Source: Gemmatales bacterium
GTDB lineage: Bacteria > Planctomycetota > Planctomycetia > Gemmatales > Gemmataceae
Direction: 5' to 3'
NCBI GenBank assembly: GCA_026004675.1
Contig: BPJP01000014.1
Span: 1 to 64,000, forward strand
Length of the DNA: 64,000 nucleotides
Part shown: positions 34,637 through 43,522 of the stretch, piece by piece
Layout of the letters: every line of letters starts with the position of its first letter
Numbering within the stretch: the stretch's first letter is position 1
Notes under the pieces: model-generated
Told to the model about the DNA's origin: nothing
What the model saw: the letters and a program-made list of their open reading frames with translations, nothing else
Databases searched by the model: none
Made by a program: the position numbers and the translations under genes

Positions 34637-36823
34637 ATGTCGCATCGTTTTCTGACCCTGTTGTTTGCGGCGCTGGTGGTCTCGGCCGGGACAACCCTGG
34701 CCAAACCGCCGGATTTGCCCACCAATGAACAAGTCGACTGTCAAATCGTCGTGCCGCCTTTCAACGGCGGTTACATCCCTGGTGGCTGCATTCAGCTCGA
34801 GAATGAAGCCATCCTCGAAGCGGAGCAGCCGGTGGAACCATGCGAACCGTCGGCTGAGAGTCCGGCGCCATGCGTGAGCGAAGCGCTATGTTCGTGGCTG
34901 AGTGCAGTGCAATTCTGGTTTGCCGCCGAGCCGATTATTGGTTGTGGCTGCCCCTGCTGTGCGATCAGCGAAGACTGTTATGGACAACAAACCGCGGAAG
35001 CCTGCCAATGCTATCCCGATGGCTGCCGCCCCTGCTCTTGCGAACCGTGCGAATGCCATAAGAAAAAAAACGGCGGCAAAAAAACGACATGCTGTGGTCG
35101 CTGTGATTGTCAGCCTTGCTCGTGCAAGCCGTGCGGCTGTTGTGCGTGCAAGACAAAACCCGGCAAGAACTGCAGCTGCAACCCTTGCCAATGTTGCGAA
35201 AAACCAGCTCCTGTTCAGGACATCGACTTGCCCGCTATCGACGTGTCTGGCTGCCAGATCAAAATCCATGTCACCATCAGCGTCGATCCCAAGGCGGAAG
35301 GAGTCGCGGCCACTTCGAAGCGTCGCCCCGTGACGAAGTCATGCCCGGTCACCGACCAGCAGGCATTTCTTGAAGCCTGGAAGGCGTTCCTTCGCCAACT
35401 CCATGCGGAGACGGCGAAAACCTGGCAAGAATTGCAAAAAACCAATGATTCTCTCCAGGACAGCGAGCCGGCGGAACCCTGCGACCCGCGCGAAGCTGGC
35501 AGTTACGATTCGTGCGAGGATCACCCTCAGTCCGACGCCGCCACGACGCAGGAAGAGAAATGCGAGCCATCCTGCACGTGTCCCTACCTGAAGGAGAAGC
35601 AGAGCCGGCAGACTAAAGAACGTGCTGTGGAAGCGGATAGCACGGCGGTCTTTGGCGGCGTGATCGAAAACCTCAAAAAACTGGAACATGCCCGCAAGCT
35701 GTTCCGCGTTGCCGAGTTCTATTGGCTGACCGGCATGGTCGAGCAAGCGGAACACTGCTACCGGGAAATCCAAAAGATCGTTCCTGGCAGCCATATCGCC
35801 GGTCAAGCCGGAGAACGCCTGCAGCAAATGAAAGTCGACATCCAGGAAAACAGCGGCGATGAAGCGGATTCATCGTATGAAGAACAAGATGCGCCGCAGT
35901 CGCGCTGGAACAAGAAGGAAGCCGACAGGCAGCAGGTCGCTCGGCTGATCGAGAAATGCCTCGAAGCGGTCGCGGCCGATCGGCTCCGCGCTGCCGAAGC
36001 GATCGCTCATCACTTGACGCGAACACTGAGCCAGATGAATCAGCCGAAGCCGGTCGCGCCATACTGGTGGAGACAATTCGTGCGTCACAAGCTGCAACAG
36101 CAAAAAGAGGCTCGCATTCACCAATTGCTCGAAGCCTGCCACCAGGCTCTCAAAGAGGGACGCTATGACGACGCCGAACGACTGGCGGATAAGGCCAAGG
36201 CGATCGATCCGGAATGCGTGGCGGCCCATGCTTTGGTGTACAAAACGCACTTGCTCGCCCAAATCGAGGCGAAGCAAAGGCAACGACGCCTGCGCCGAGC
36301 CGAAGCGGTAAACCGACGTTTGCACTTGCCCCCTCTCGATCCGGTCACGGTCGACGCCCTCAACAAGATGCTGGATCAATTGAAAGAAGCCGTTTTTCCT
36401 GTCGAGGAGGCCGAGCAAACCGAAGATCCCTGCGAACAATCCTTGCGTCAGGACCTCGAACAAGCCGACGCGATCGAAGAGGAAACAGACGAATGTGAAG
36501 ACGAAGACGTCTTTCCTCCCGACGACATCGATTGTCCGGATGAAGTCGAGGATGAAGATGACCCCTGCGAGATGTATCTCAACCAAGACATCACAGGCTT
36601 CATTCATCACATTGACGGCCCGGCCGGGAGCGATGAAGAATGCGAATCGGAATGGACCGATCTCATCGACGAAAACGCCTGCATCGAAATCGACGGTTCC
36701 AATCCTCAGGGAATCCGATTCCGCTGCCAGATTCACGTCGGCGGCAACACGTTCCGCATCGTCATCGATGAAAAGGGGCAGGTCGAATGGCACATGACGG
36801 CTGATGACGAGGAGGAGCGCTAG
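34637..36823 (+). CDS. Large secreted cysteine-rich protein with metallothionein-like cluster
   Basis: A 728-residue protein with a signal peptide (LTLLFAALVVSAGTTLAKPP). Residues about 100-195 hold a dense cysteine region with repeated C-x-P-C-x-C units (CRPCSCEPCEC, CDCQPCSCKPCGCC, CSCNPCQCC), metallothionein-like in spacing. About 230-560 is helical and TPR-like with several Cys pairs, then an acidic, Cys-containing tail (EDEDVFPPDDIDCPDEV, DEDDPCEMYLNQD). No named domain is recognised. It may bind metals or be covalently cross-linked in the proteinaceous planctomycete cell envelope. GGAGGGAG precedes ATG 34637; a terminator follows. Confidence 0.75.
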   Translation: MSHRFLTLLFAALVVSAGTTLAKPPDLPTNEQVDCQIVVPPFNGGYIPGGCIQLENEAILEAEQPVEPCEPSAESPAPCVSEALCSWLSAVQFWFAAEPIIGCGCPCCAISEDCYGQQTAEACQCYPDGCRPCSCEPCECHKKKNGGKKTTCCGRCDCQPCSCKPCGCCACKTKPGKNCSCNPCQCCEKPAPVQDIDLPAIDVSGCQIKIHVTISVDPKAEGVAATSKRRPVTKSCPVTDQQAFLEAWKAFLRQLHAETAKTWQELQKTNDSLQDSEPAEPCDPREAGSYDSCEDHPQSDAATTQEEKCEPSCTCPYLKEKQSRQTKERAVEADSTAVFGGVIENLKKLEHARKLFRVAEFYWLTGMVEQAEHCYREIQKIVPGSHIAGQAGERLQQMKVDIQENSGDEADSSYEEQDAPQSRWNKKEADRQQVARLIEKCLEAVAADRLRAAEAIAHHLTRTLSQMNQPKPVAPYWWRQFVRHKLQQQKEARIHQLLEACHQALKEGRYDDAERLADKAKAIDPECVAAHALVYKTHLLAQIEAKQRQRRLRRAEAVNRRLHLPPLDPVTVDALNKMLDQLKEAVFPVEEAEQTEDPCEQSLRQDLEQADAIEEETDECEDEDVFPPDDIDCPDEVEDEDDPCEMYLNQDITGFIHHIDGPAGSDEECESEWTDLIDENACIEIDGSNPQGIRFRCQIHVGGNTFRIVIDEKGQVEWHMTADDEEER

Positions 36824-36853
36824 TCCAACTGCGGTCTTGAAGCAGGACAAACG

Positions 36854-36896
36854 AAGCCCGAACACTGGAAACGCTCCGGTGTTCGGGCTTTTCCTT
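36854..36896 (+). terminator. Rho-independent terminator after the Cys-rich gene
   Basis: AAGCCCGAACAC (36854-36865) pairs with GTGTTCGGGCTT (36879-36890), a 12-bp stem with a 13-base loop, followed by a T-rich tail (TTCCTTTC). Its A-rich left edge is weak, so it mainly serves the plus-strand gene. Confidence 0.85.
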
Positions 36897-36933
36897 TCAG
36901 GAACAGGCGACGTTTTTGCTTTTGAGTGGCAGC

Positions 36934-37092
36934 TCAACCAGCGGTTCGGCTGGCCGTATCGTCCTCGTTGTCATCGTCGTCGAGCTGCCGTTCCGATGTC
37001 AGGAGTTTGTAGAAGCAATAAGCTGCGCAGCCGATGACGATAGCCCAGACGGTCAGCATGAAAACCCACGCTGAGAGGGTCATGTGGTTCAT
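36934..37092 (-). CDS. Small membrane subunit of the SNF transporter (MetS-like), 52 residues
   Basis: A gene shorter than usual ORF limits. ATG 37092 overlaps the stop of the SNF transporter as ATGA, the hallmark of translational coupling. The product starts MNHMTLSAWVFMLTVWAIVI, continues to a single TM helix, then an acidic tail (LDDDDNEDD) and TGA 36934-36936. In Corynebacterium, MetS is a small membrane subunit needed by the NSS transporter MetP; small partner genes are common after bacterial SNF transporters. The assignment is by position and topology, not sequence identity. Confidence 0.75.
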   Translation of the reverse strand: MNHMTLSAWVFMLTVWAIVIGCAAYCFYKLLTSERQLDDDDNEDDTASRTAG

Positions 37093-38741
37093 GTTGCCAG
37101 CCTCCCCTCGGCTGCACGGCGCTTCCAGGCGAAGTACACGAGAACCGAAAAGAACAAAAACACGCCGACCAGGACGAGACGGTCGATGGTGCGGACCAGT
37201 TTCAAGTCTTCGTTAAAGGCTTGCTTTTGCGGATCGCTGCTGTCTTCGATGTCTTTGTGAAGGATCTTGCCGATGACGCCGCTGCCAGACCATTCCCACG
37301 CCGGCATTTCTTCGCCTTTGAACAGGGCATTGCTATAGGCGTCCCAGCCCGCCTTGGGTTGGAAGATCGAACCGGCGAGAATGAAGAACAGGAAAACGGG
37401 TGTAAGGTACTTGATGAAGTAATAAAAGATTGAAGGAATCTTCAATTCTGCTCCGCGGTTCATTTCGGCCCATGCCTTGTCCATGCCGAACACCCACCCG
37501 AACAGGATGCTTTCGCCGAAGGCGAAGACGACCAGGGCGAAAGTACCGCCCCAGAAATCGAATTCATCGAAGAAGCTTTTTTGCTCGAAGATGGCGACGG
37601 GAACGGCCAGCAGCAAGAGCATGCCGCCAAACGCCAGGGCACTGCGTTTCCGATCGAAGCCGTATTCGTCCTGCAGAAAGGCCATGATCGGCTGGCCCAT
37701 GGCGAGCGAGCTGGTGATGGCGGCGACGAAGAGGAGGCCGAACCACAAGAAGCCAGCCGGCGCAGCCAGCCAGCCCCACTTCTGAAACAAAGTCGGAAAC
37801 GATAGAAAACCAAGTGCAAAACCGGAAGTCTCTGGATCGGCGACGTGGCTCAAGCCGAGATAAGCGACCGCAATGGGAATCAGAACGGTGCCCCCGAGTA
37901 CGACTTCGCAGAACTCGTTTGTCCAGGCAGTGGTCGCACCGGTCAAAGCGATATCATCCTTGGCCCGCAGGTAGGACGAATAGCAATGAATGGACCCGAT
38001 GCCGATGGAGAGGGTGAAGAAGATTTGGCCGGCAGCCGCCAGCCACACAGCAGGGTTGGCCAGCGAATCGAGTTTCGGTTCCCAGACGAAGTTCAGCCCG
38101 ACGAAGGGGCTTTCGACAACTCCTTCATCGCCGACCTGGGACATCAAGCCGCGGACGGCCAGGATGGCGGCAAAGAGAATCAGGATCGGCATGCCGATCT
38201 TGGCGACCGTTTCGATGCCGCGGGCCAGACCGCGCGACAAAATGAAGACATTCAGGACGATGCAAACAGCGAAAACACCCATCCCCCATATGCTGATCGA
38301 GAAAATGTTGTTTTCGCTGGCACCGATGAGGTTGTTGTAGAACTCTTTGGCCGGAGTATCACGGAACCCGCCGATGGCGGAGAAACCCGCATAGGCGAGA
38401 CACCACGATTCGATGTAGACGTAGAACGCAGCGATGATGAGGTTGGCCCAGATGCCGAAGACGCCGAAGTATTTCCATCCCCGTCCGCGGGCAGTCGATT
38501 GCAGAATGCCCGGTGCGGAATGGTGTCCGAATTGGCCTCCGTATCGTCCGAGCGTCCATTCCACCCACATCAGCGGCAAGCCCATGACGATCAATGCCAC
38601 GATGTAAGGAATCATGAACGCGCCGCCGCCGTTTTTGGCTGCTTGCGCGGGAAAACGGAGAAAGTTTCCCAAACCGACCGCATTGCCCGCCATTGCCAGA
38701 ACCAGGCCAAGGCGGGTGCCCCAACGCTCTTTGGTCGCCAT
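37089..38741 (-). CDS. Sodium-dependent neurotransmitter:sodium symporter family (SNF/NSS) transporter
   Basis: A 550-residue, 11-12 TM LeuT-fold transporter. TM1 contains the unwound Na+/substrate site GLVLAMAGNAVGLGNFLRFP; GGAFMIPYIVALIVMGLPLM and WVEWTLGRYGG follow, and TM6 contains FFTLSIGIGSIHCYSSYL. The LeuT-type G-N-x-x-R pattern is intact. It imports amino acids or related solutes with Na+; substrate unknown. ATG 38741 is preceded by AGGAGGACC. The stop overlaps the 52-residue gene (ATGA), so the two are translated together. Confidence 0.93.
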   Translation of the reverse strand: MATKERWGTRLGLVLAMAGNAVGLGNFLRFPAQAAKNGGGAFMIPYIVALIVMGLPLMWVEWTLGRYGGQFGHHSAPGILQSTARGRGWKYFGVFGIWANLIIAAFYVYIESWCLAYAGFSAIGGFRDTPAKEFYNNLIGASENNIFSISIWGMGVFAVCIVLNVFILSRGLARGIETVAKIGMPILILFAAILAVRGLMSQVGDEGVVESPFVGLNFVWEPKLDSLANPAVWLAAAGQIFFTLSIGIGSIHCYSSYLRAKDDIALTGATTAWTNEFCEVVLGGTVLIPIAVAYLGLSHVADPETSGFALGFLSFPTLFQKWGWLAAPAGFLWFGLLFVAAITSSLAMGQPIMAFLQDEYGFDRKRSALAFGGMLLLLAVPVAIFEQKSFFDEFDFWGGTFALVVFAFGESILFGWVFGMDKAWAEMNRGAELKIPSIFYYFIKYLTPVFLFFILAGSIFQPKAGWDAYSNALFKGEEMPAWEWSGSGVIGKILHKDIEDSSDPQKQAFNEDLKLVRTIDRLVLVGVFLFFSVLVYFAWKRRAAEGRLAT

Positions 38742-38835
38742 GGTCCTCCTCGTTGCTCGCCTCAAAAACGCCAAATCCTACCAAAAGGCCAGTGCCTTGA
38801 CAACACGACGGGCAAGAAGGAAAGACGAGCGGGCG

Positions 38836-40068
38836 CTATCGACCTTCAAAAGCGGAGACGACCGGCGCTTGCGATGGAAGGGAATCCAGTTCGTTCAGAG
38901 CGGCGAGGAGTCGTTCGCGGACTTGCTGGTAATCATAGCGCTGGCAGACGTAGTCGCGGCCAAGCACTCCCCGTCTGCGCCATTCTTCGGGCTGATCCAG
39001 AAGGTCGCTCACTGCCGAGGCGAAAGAAGCATAATCGTCGTAGGCCTGTCCCGCCTGGCTCAAGGCCACATGCTCGGCCAGAACTTCGCATGCGCCATTC
39101 ACGATGACCGGCGTTCCCTGGGCCATGGCTTCGAGCGTGGCGATGCTGAAACTTTCCCACGGCGACGGCATGACAAACGCCGAGGCACCCGCCATCAACG
39201 CATACTTTTCCTCATCGGGTACCAGACCGCGGTATTCGATTTCCTTACTCTGCGGAATCTCGATTTTGCTCGGGCCGGTGAGCACCAAACGAAGCGCCGA
39301 GGGACGCTCGCGTTTGAACCGGCAAAAGTCTTCGATCAAGCGAACGCAGCCCTTGGGCTGATCGATGCGGCCGCAATAGAGCAAATACGGTGTACTCAGA
39401 TTGGCGGGTTCGACTGGCTCAGAGGCAACTGCCATGCCCACGCTGGTACCGGGAACCTCTCCCCAGATTCGCCTCCCAAGACGTTTCTCTGCCTCGGTCA
39501 GCCAGATGATGCCACGCATCGACCGCGCCATGCGCCGCACACAATCGAGACCGGCGATCGGCTCGTCATGCAACGTCGGCACCAGAAAACGGCGGTCGGG
39601 CGGCGCTTGCTCGGCGGCAAAATAAGTCGTCGGATACTGATAGGTGACGAAAATCCAGGCTGCGTAGGCACTGCCATGAGCCGCGACGAACTCGTTCAAC
39701 TCCATGCAATAAGGCCCCTGATGCCTCAATAGTTCCTCTTGCATGGCGATGGTCCATCGACCTCGGCAAACAGCGTCGGCCTTCGAATTCGCGCCGGCAG
39801 GGCTTTGGCTGAGCAAGCGCGCGTGCAGTTCATGCCAGTATCGGCTGCGCGTTACCGTGATCGGAAAACGCCGGACCAAAATGCCATCTCGTCTTTCGCA
39901 TCCGGCAGGCAGCACCTCGCGCCAATCCACATAGTCCACCGCCGTCGTCGTCAAAATCTCGACATCGAACCGCTCACGGAGCATGCCGGCGTACTGCCAT
40001 GCCAACGCTTCCGAGCCGCCCACAATGCTCGGATGGCAGCGCTGTACGACGATGGCAATCTTGCTCAT
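38836..40068 (-). CDS. Family 4-type glycosyltransferase (GT-B)
   Basis: A 410-residue GT-B glycosyltransferase. The N-terminal half begins IAIVVQRCHPSIVGGSEALA (acceptor side). The C-terminal half has YLLYCGRIDQPKGCVRLIED, IEYRGLVPDEEKYALMAGA and the family-4 ExxxxxxxE region SPWESFSIATLEAMAQGTPV. It probably adds a sugar to an envelope polysaccharide. ATG 40068 overlaps the preceding stop (TGA 40067-40065) by the ATGA arrangement. It is the third gene of a coupled cassette running 41842 to 38836. Confidence 0.9.
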   Translation of the reverse strand: MSKIAIVVQRCHPSIVGGSEALAWQYAGMLRERFDVEILTTTAVDYVDWREVLPAGCERRDGILVRRFPITVTRSRYWHELHARLLSQSPAGANSKADAVCRGRWTIAMQEELLRHQGPYCMELNEFVAAHGSAYAAWIFVTYQYPTTYFAAEQAPPDRRFLVPTLHDEPIAGLDCVRRMARSMRGIIWLTEAEKRLGRRIWGEVPGTSVGMAVASEPVEPANLSTPYLLYCGRIDQPKGCVRLIEDFCRFKRERPSALRLVLTGPSKIEIPQSKEIEYRGLVPDEEKYALMAGASAFVMPSPWESFSIATLEAMAQGTPVIVNGACEVLAEHVALSQAGQAYDDYASFASAVSDLLDQPEEWRRRGVLGRDYVCQRYDYQQVRERLLAALNELDSLPSQAPVVSAFEGR

Positions 40069-40688
40069 TGGGCTACCTCCACAGAATGCAGCAAGCGGCC
40101 ATGGGTTTTCCGGCGGCGGAAAAAGCCCTGCGCCCGCTGCCAGCCCATTTGCCCCAGCTGGCATCGAAGTTCTTCGTCGCAGGCGAGGCGGTGCAGGCAG
40201 GCAGCCAACGACTCCGGGTCGCTGTCCTCCCAGACCAGGCCGCTAGCGCCTACCGTCGCACGAACGCCTGGGCTGTCCACCGCAAGGACGGGAATCTTCC
40301 AAGACATCGCTTCCAACAGCGGCAGAGAGATGCCCGCCGGACGAGACGTGTCGAAAAAAAGGTCCGCGCAGAGATAGTACGATTTCCAGACTTCATCCGA
40401 CACGTTACTGGCAAGGGACACCGCCTCCGCAAGCCCCCATCGGCGAATCCGGTGCCGAACGGCGCGCAAGTACATGATGCAGTCGCGGCGATGCCTACCG
40501 ACGATGAGCAGTCGGCTGTGACGGTTATAGGTGCAATGGTAGATCGCGAAAGCGTCGAGCAATCGCTCATGATTCTTATGGGGAGCTATCTCGCCGGCTG
40601 CCAGCACATTGAGGCTGCCGTCAAGAAAGCGATCCAGGCAGCTCAGATTTGCAGGCCGCGTTTGCATTTCCCTGATACGAGGAGTCAT
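40065..40688 (-). CDS. Glycosyltransferase C-terminal (nucleotide-sugar-binding) half only
   Basis: A 207-residue protein consisting only of the second Rossmann half of a GT-B enzyme: SLNVLAAGEIAPHKNHERLL, SRLLIVGRH, LASNVSDEVWKSYYLCADLF, then DTSRPAGISLPLLEAMSWKI with the family-4 Glu region. The usual acceptor half (about 180 residues) is missing, although the start is firmly set: ATG 40688 overlaps the stop of the upstream methyltransferase as ATGA. So it is either a real half-enzyme that pairs with a neighbour or a fission product. Residues around the sugar-nucleotide site look intact. Confidence 0.85.
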   Translation of the reverse strand: MTPRIREMQTRPANLSCLDRFLDGSLNVLAAGEIAPHKNHERLLDAFAIYHCTYNRHSRLLIVGRHRRDCIMYLRAVRHRIRRWGLAEAVSLASNVSDEVWKSYYLCADLFFDTSRPAGISLPLLEAMSWKIPVLAVDSPGVRATVGASGLVWEDSDPESLAACLHRLACDEELRCQLGQMGWQRAQGFFRRRKTHGRLLHSVEVAQ

Positions 40689-41842
40689 GGCTTGCAACCA
40701 ACGACGGCGACATCCGTTTTTTCAGGCAAGCCGCATGCCTGACGCCAATCATTGTCGGCCGAATGAAGACGATGTTTTTGGACCCTGCGAAAGCCTCGGC
40801 TTTCCAAAAGAAAGGCCACGAAATCGCCGGTCAATGACAGCGGCTCATCCGGATGGCGGATGACGCTCGGAACAGGCACGTGCGTTTCCCCATCATCCTC
40901 CAGATGAATGAGCACGACGCCTTTCGGTCTGAGGACACGCAGAACGGCGTCGAGAAGCGTGACGAATTCGCCGAGCGTGAATTGCCGACGGCAGTCGAAA
41001 CACGTGGCCGCGCCCAGCGAGTCGGGGGGCAACGACGCCAAATAGTCGAGCGGCTCTGCTTCCGCGATCTGCAAGCCGCGTCGCCGGGCACAGGATGCCA
41101 GAATGCCATTGCTTTCGATGCCGTAAGCATTCAATCCTTCCGTTGCCAGCGCCAGCAGACCACCTGCCGTCGCCGAGTAGATATCCGCGACGGCAGCTTC
41201 GTCAGCGGGCAACGCGTTCTTCAACAGCCGAGCACAAAGGGTGTAGCTCGATTCATCCGCACGCACGGAAGACTTTTGCGCCAGAACGGCAACGACACCC
41301 TCCAGATGGCGGCGATGATCCGCCCGCAACGGAGTCGGTACATCGCCTTCTGCCACTCCTGCCAGACGCTTGCGGACCTCGTCAGCCAGATCGGCCACTC
41401 TGCGTTCGAGGAAGACGACCTGTTCTCGAAGCAGAAAGATTTGTTCTTCGCTTTGGCGCAATTTGTCTCGCAGTATTTGGATAGTCGTCTCCGCCTCTCC
41501 TAGACGCTGACCTTGATTGTGGGAAAGCTGCGTGAGAGTTTCCAGAACCGAAAACGCCGTGCGATTGAAATCTCGCTGTTGGTCGGTGAGGAAGCGGGAA
41601 ACGAAAGACACGAGACGCGTTACCCACCGCGCGAGAAGGCGAAACGGTCCGCGGAAGCTCCGGCAAGGCGGCGGTTTCGTGCCGATGTCTGCGTGCAGGA
41701 CAAGACGACGCAGCGTTCGAGAAAGCAAGTCGTACGCAAACGGCTGGCCGAGCGGCGAACGAGAACGATCAGCCGAAAGCTGCGTGCCCGGATGTTCCGC
41801 GACAATCTGCTGGATTTGTTTCTGTAGCGTCGTTGCGACCAT
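40685..41842 (-). CDS. SAM-dependent methyltransferase with coiled coil (glycan-modifying cassette)
   Basis: A 385-residue protein. Residues about 90-170 form a coiled coil (LRDKLRQSEEQIFLLREQVV, LERRVADLADEVRKRL), a stalk often found in capsule and O-antigen methyltransferases. The C-terminal about 200 residues have a degenerate class I fold: ADIYSATAGGLLALATEGLN where motif I would be, YGIESNGILAS as the acidic beta2 end, and VLRPKGVVLIHLEDDGE. The motif I glycines (ATAGG) are atypical. It might cap a growing chain, as WbdD-like proteins do. The stop overlaps the next gene by ATGA. Confidence 0.7.
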   Translation of the reverse strand: MVATTLQKQIQQIVAEHPGTQLSADRSRSPLGQPFAYDLLSRTLRRLVLHADIGTKPPPCRSFRGPFRLLARWVTRLVSFVSRFLTDQQRDFNRTAFSVLETLTQLSHNQGQRLGEAETTIQILRDKLRQSEEQIFLLREQVVFLERRVADLADEVRKRLAGVAEGDVPTPLRADHRRHLEGVVAVLAQKSSVRADESSYTLCARLLKNALPADEAAVADIYSATAGGLLALATEGLNAYGIESNGILASCARRRGLQIAEAEPLDYLASLPPDSLGAATCFDCRRQFTLGEFVTLLDAVLRVLRPKGVVLIHLEDDGETHVPVPSVIRHPDEPLSLTGDFVAFLLESRGFRRVQKHRLHSADNDWRQACGLPEKTDVAVVGCKP

Positions 41843-41955
41843 GCGTTGGTTGCCGAATCGGCTTGAAAAAGAATGCCTCTTTTCTGGCAGATCGGCATGG
41901 AAAGTCGGTGATCTTGAGGAAAAGTCCGAATGTGCCGGTCAAATAAGACAGGCAA

Positions 41956-43131
41956 TCAGCGATAGGCCTGGTACTCCTTTCCCAGAAGGGCGGCAGCGAT
42001 CTTCAATTTGAGAATTTCGTCGGTGCCTTCATAGATTCGGCAAACGCGGACATCTTGCAAATGCCGTCCCGGCCGATACAAGGTCGACCAGCCCCGGCCG
42101 CCAAATGCTTGGACGGCACGATCAGCAGCCTCCCAGGCGGCGTTGGCGGCAAAAAGTTTCGCTTGGGCCGCGAGCAGTTCGGCTTCCGCCTTCAATTGCG
42201 AATCGGCAGGATGGGCACTGCTGCGGTTCTTCGCCTCTGCTGCTCGCAGCACCAGGGCCTCCGTCGCCAGACGCGCCATTTCGATGGCCGCTATGTGCTC
42301 CTGAATCAACTGGTGTTTGGCGATCGGCTTGCCGTGCTGGATACGCTCTTTGGTGTAGTGGATCACTTCCGCCAGGCAGTCTTCGATGACTCCCAAACAA
42401 CCGGCGGCGACACTGAGTCGGCCGCTCACGAGCGTCCCCATCGCGATGCGAAATCCTTCGCCCTCGGCACCGAGCATGTTTTCCGCTGGCACCGGGCAAT
42501 CAGTCATTTCGAACATGGCGGTATTGGCCGTCGGCATCCCCATTTTTGCCGTCAAGTCTTCACTGGCAAATCCCGGAGCGCCGGTGTCGATAATGAAGGC
42601 ACTGATACGTTTGGCTGCCCCGTCCTTGGGATAGGCGAAGCCGACGATGGCGTGGGCGATGCCGCCGTTGGAAATCAAATACTTGACGCCGTTCAATATG
42701 TATCGATCGCCTCGTTTTTCATACGTCGAGGTCATCTCGAGCGGGTTGCTTCCTGCGTCTGGTTCGGTCAGACCGAAAGCCAGAATCTTTTCCCCCCGGC
42801 AGGACGCAGGCAAGTAGCGATTCTTCTGCTCTTCCGTACCCCACGTAAAAATGGGATACTGCCCGATCGATGAATGGCCAGAAAAAAAAGTGCGCACGCC
42901 CGTTCCTTCGCGACCGATCCGTGCCAACGCACGGGCATAGGTGACGGCATCGGCACCCCGACCGCCGTACTCAACCGGCACCGGCATTCCCAGCAGATCG
43001 TATTTCCGCGCCTGCTCGATCAGCTGGTCGTTGTAGCGGTGTTCGAGGTAACAAAGTTCCTCGTAGGGGCGAAGCTCTTCGCAGAAGGCATCGACGTCAG
43101 CGAGCAACTTTTCCCGATCGGCAGCATTCAT
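41956..43131 (-). CDS. Acyl-CoA dehydrogenase
   Basis: A 391-residue FAD flavoenzyme for alpha-beta oxidation of acyl-CoA thioesters. FAD and substrate motifs visible: AFGLTEPDAGSNPLEMTSTY, YLISNGGIAHAIVGFA, FAMGTL-like RIAMGTLVSGRLSVAAG, and the C-terminal signature QAFGGRGWSTLYRPGRHLQDVR; the Glu in RIYEGTDEILKLKI corresponds to the usual catalytic base region. Length is standard. ATG 43131 (MNAADREKL) is preferred over a far-upstream in-frame ATG. No electron-transfer flavoprotein gene is adjacent. Divergent from the putative selenoprotein gene. Confidence 0.93.
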   Translation of the reverse strand: MNAADREKLLADVDAFCEELRPYEELCYLEHRYNDQLIEQARKYDLLGMPVPVEYGGRGADAVTYARALARIGREGTGVRTFFSGHSSIGQYPIFTWGTEEQKNRYLPASCRGEKILAFGLTEPDAGSNPLEMTSTYEKRGDRYILNGVKYLISNGGIAHAIVGFAYPKDGAAKRISAFIIDTGAPGFASEDLTAKMGMPTANTAMFEMTDCPVPAENMLGAEGEGFRIAMGTLVSGRLSVAAGCLGVIEDCLAEVIHYTKERIQHGKPIAKHQLIQEHIAAIEMARLATEALVLRAAEAKNRSSAHPADSQLKAEAELLAAQAKLFAANAAWEAADRAVQAFGGRGWSTLYRPGRHLQDVRVCRIYEGTDEILKLKIAAALLGKEYQAYR

Positions 43132-43522
43132 ATCGGCTCTCCGCAAAAGACATGTCGCAAGGGGATCGACCGCGGCACTACAGATCGCGCCAGCTTGGGT
43201 CATTCTATCGAACGCCAGACCGTCCCAACAATTTATTCGCCGACAGGGCAACACCAGAACACGATTACTGCTTACAATCGGCAGCGCGTGGAGATGACGC
43301 ATCCTGATCGAAATTGCGATTGGATAAAACTGTCAGAACATGACATGCGTCAACTGTTCGAAGCAATGTCCGATGCTGGTAACGTGCGGATGGAAGTTCG
43401 CGCAGCGTACTACGGCTGATTTGCCCTTTTTCGAGGATGTTAGGCCCGTTTCTTTTATTCGTCTTAACAGTGATCCAATTCGTAGACATGCGCCCCATAG
43501 TCACAGCGCGGAGACAGTCGAT
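43132..43522. other. Divergent intergenic region before the selenoprotein candidate
   Basis: A 391-base gap. Open frames across it have no recognisable protein content. It should hold promoters for the acyl-CoA dehydrogenase (leftward) and the thioredoxin-TPR/sigma operon (rightward); I see no clear -10/-35 pair. The GGAG at 43510-43513 is the ribosome site of the rightward gene. Confidence 0.5.

Noticed and set aside
35870-36937. 355-residue minus-strand ORF
   Set aside because: Antisense to the Cys-rich protein; hydrophobic-looking composition is the complement of its acidic codons.
37845-39107. 420-residue plus-strand ORF
   Set aside because: Antisense to the SNF transporter and GT-B gene, both well supported.
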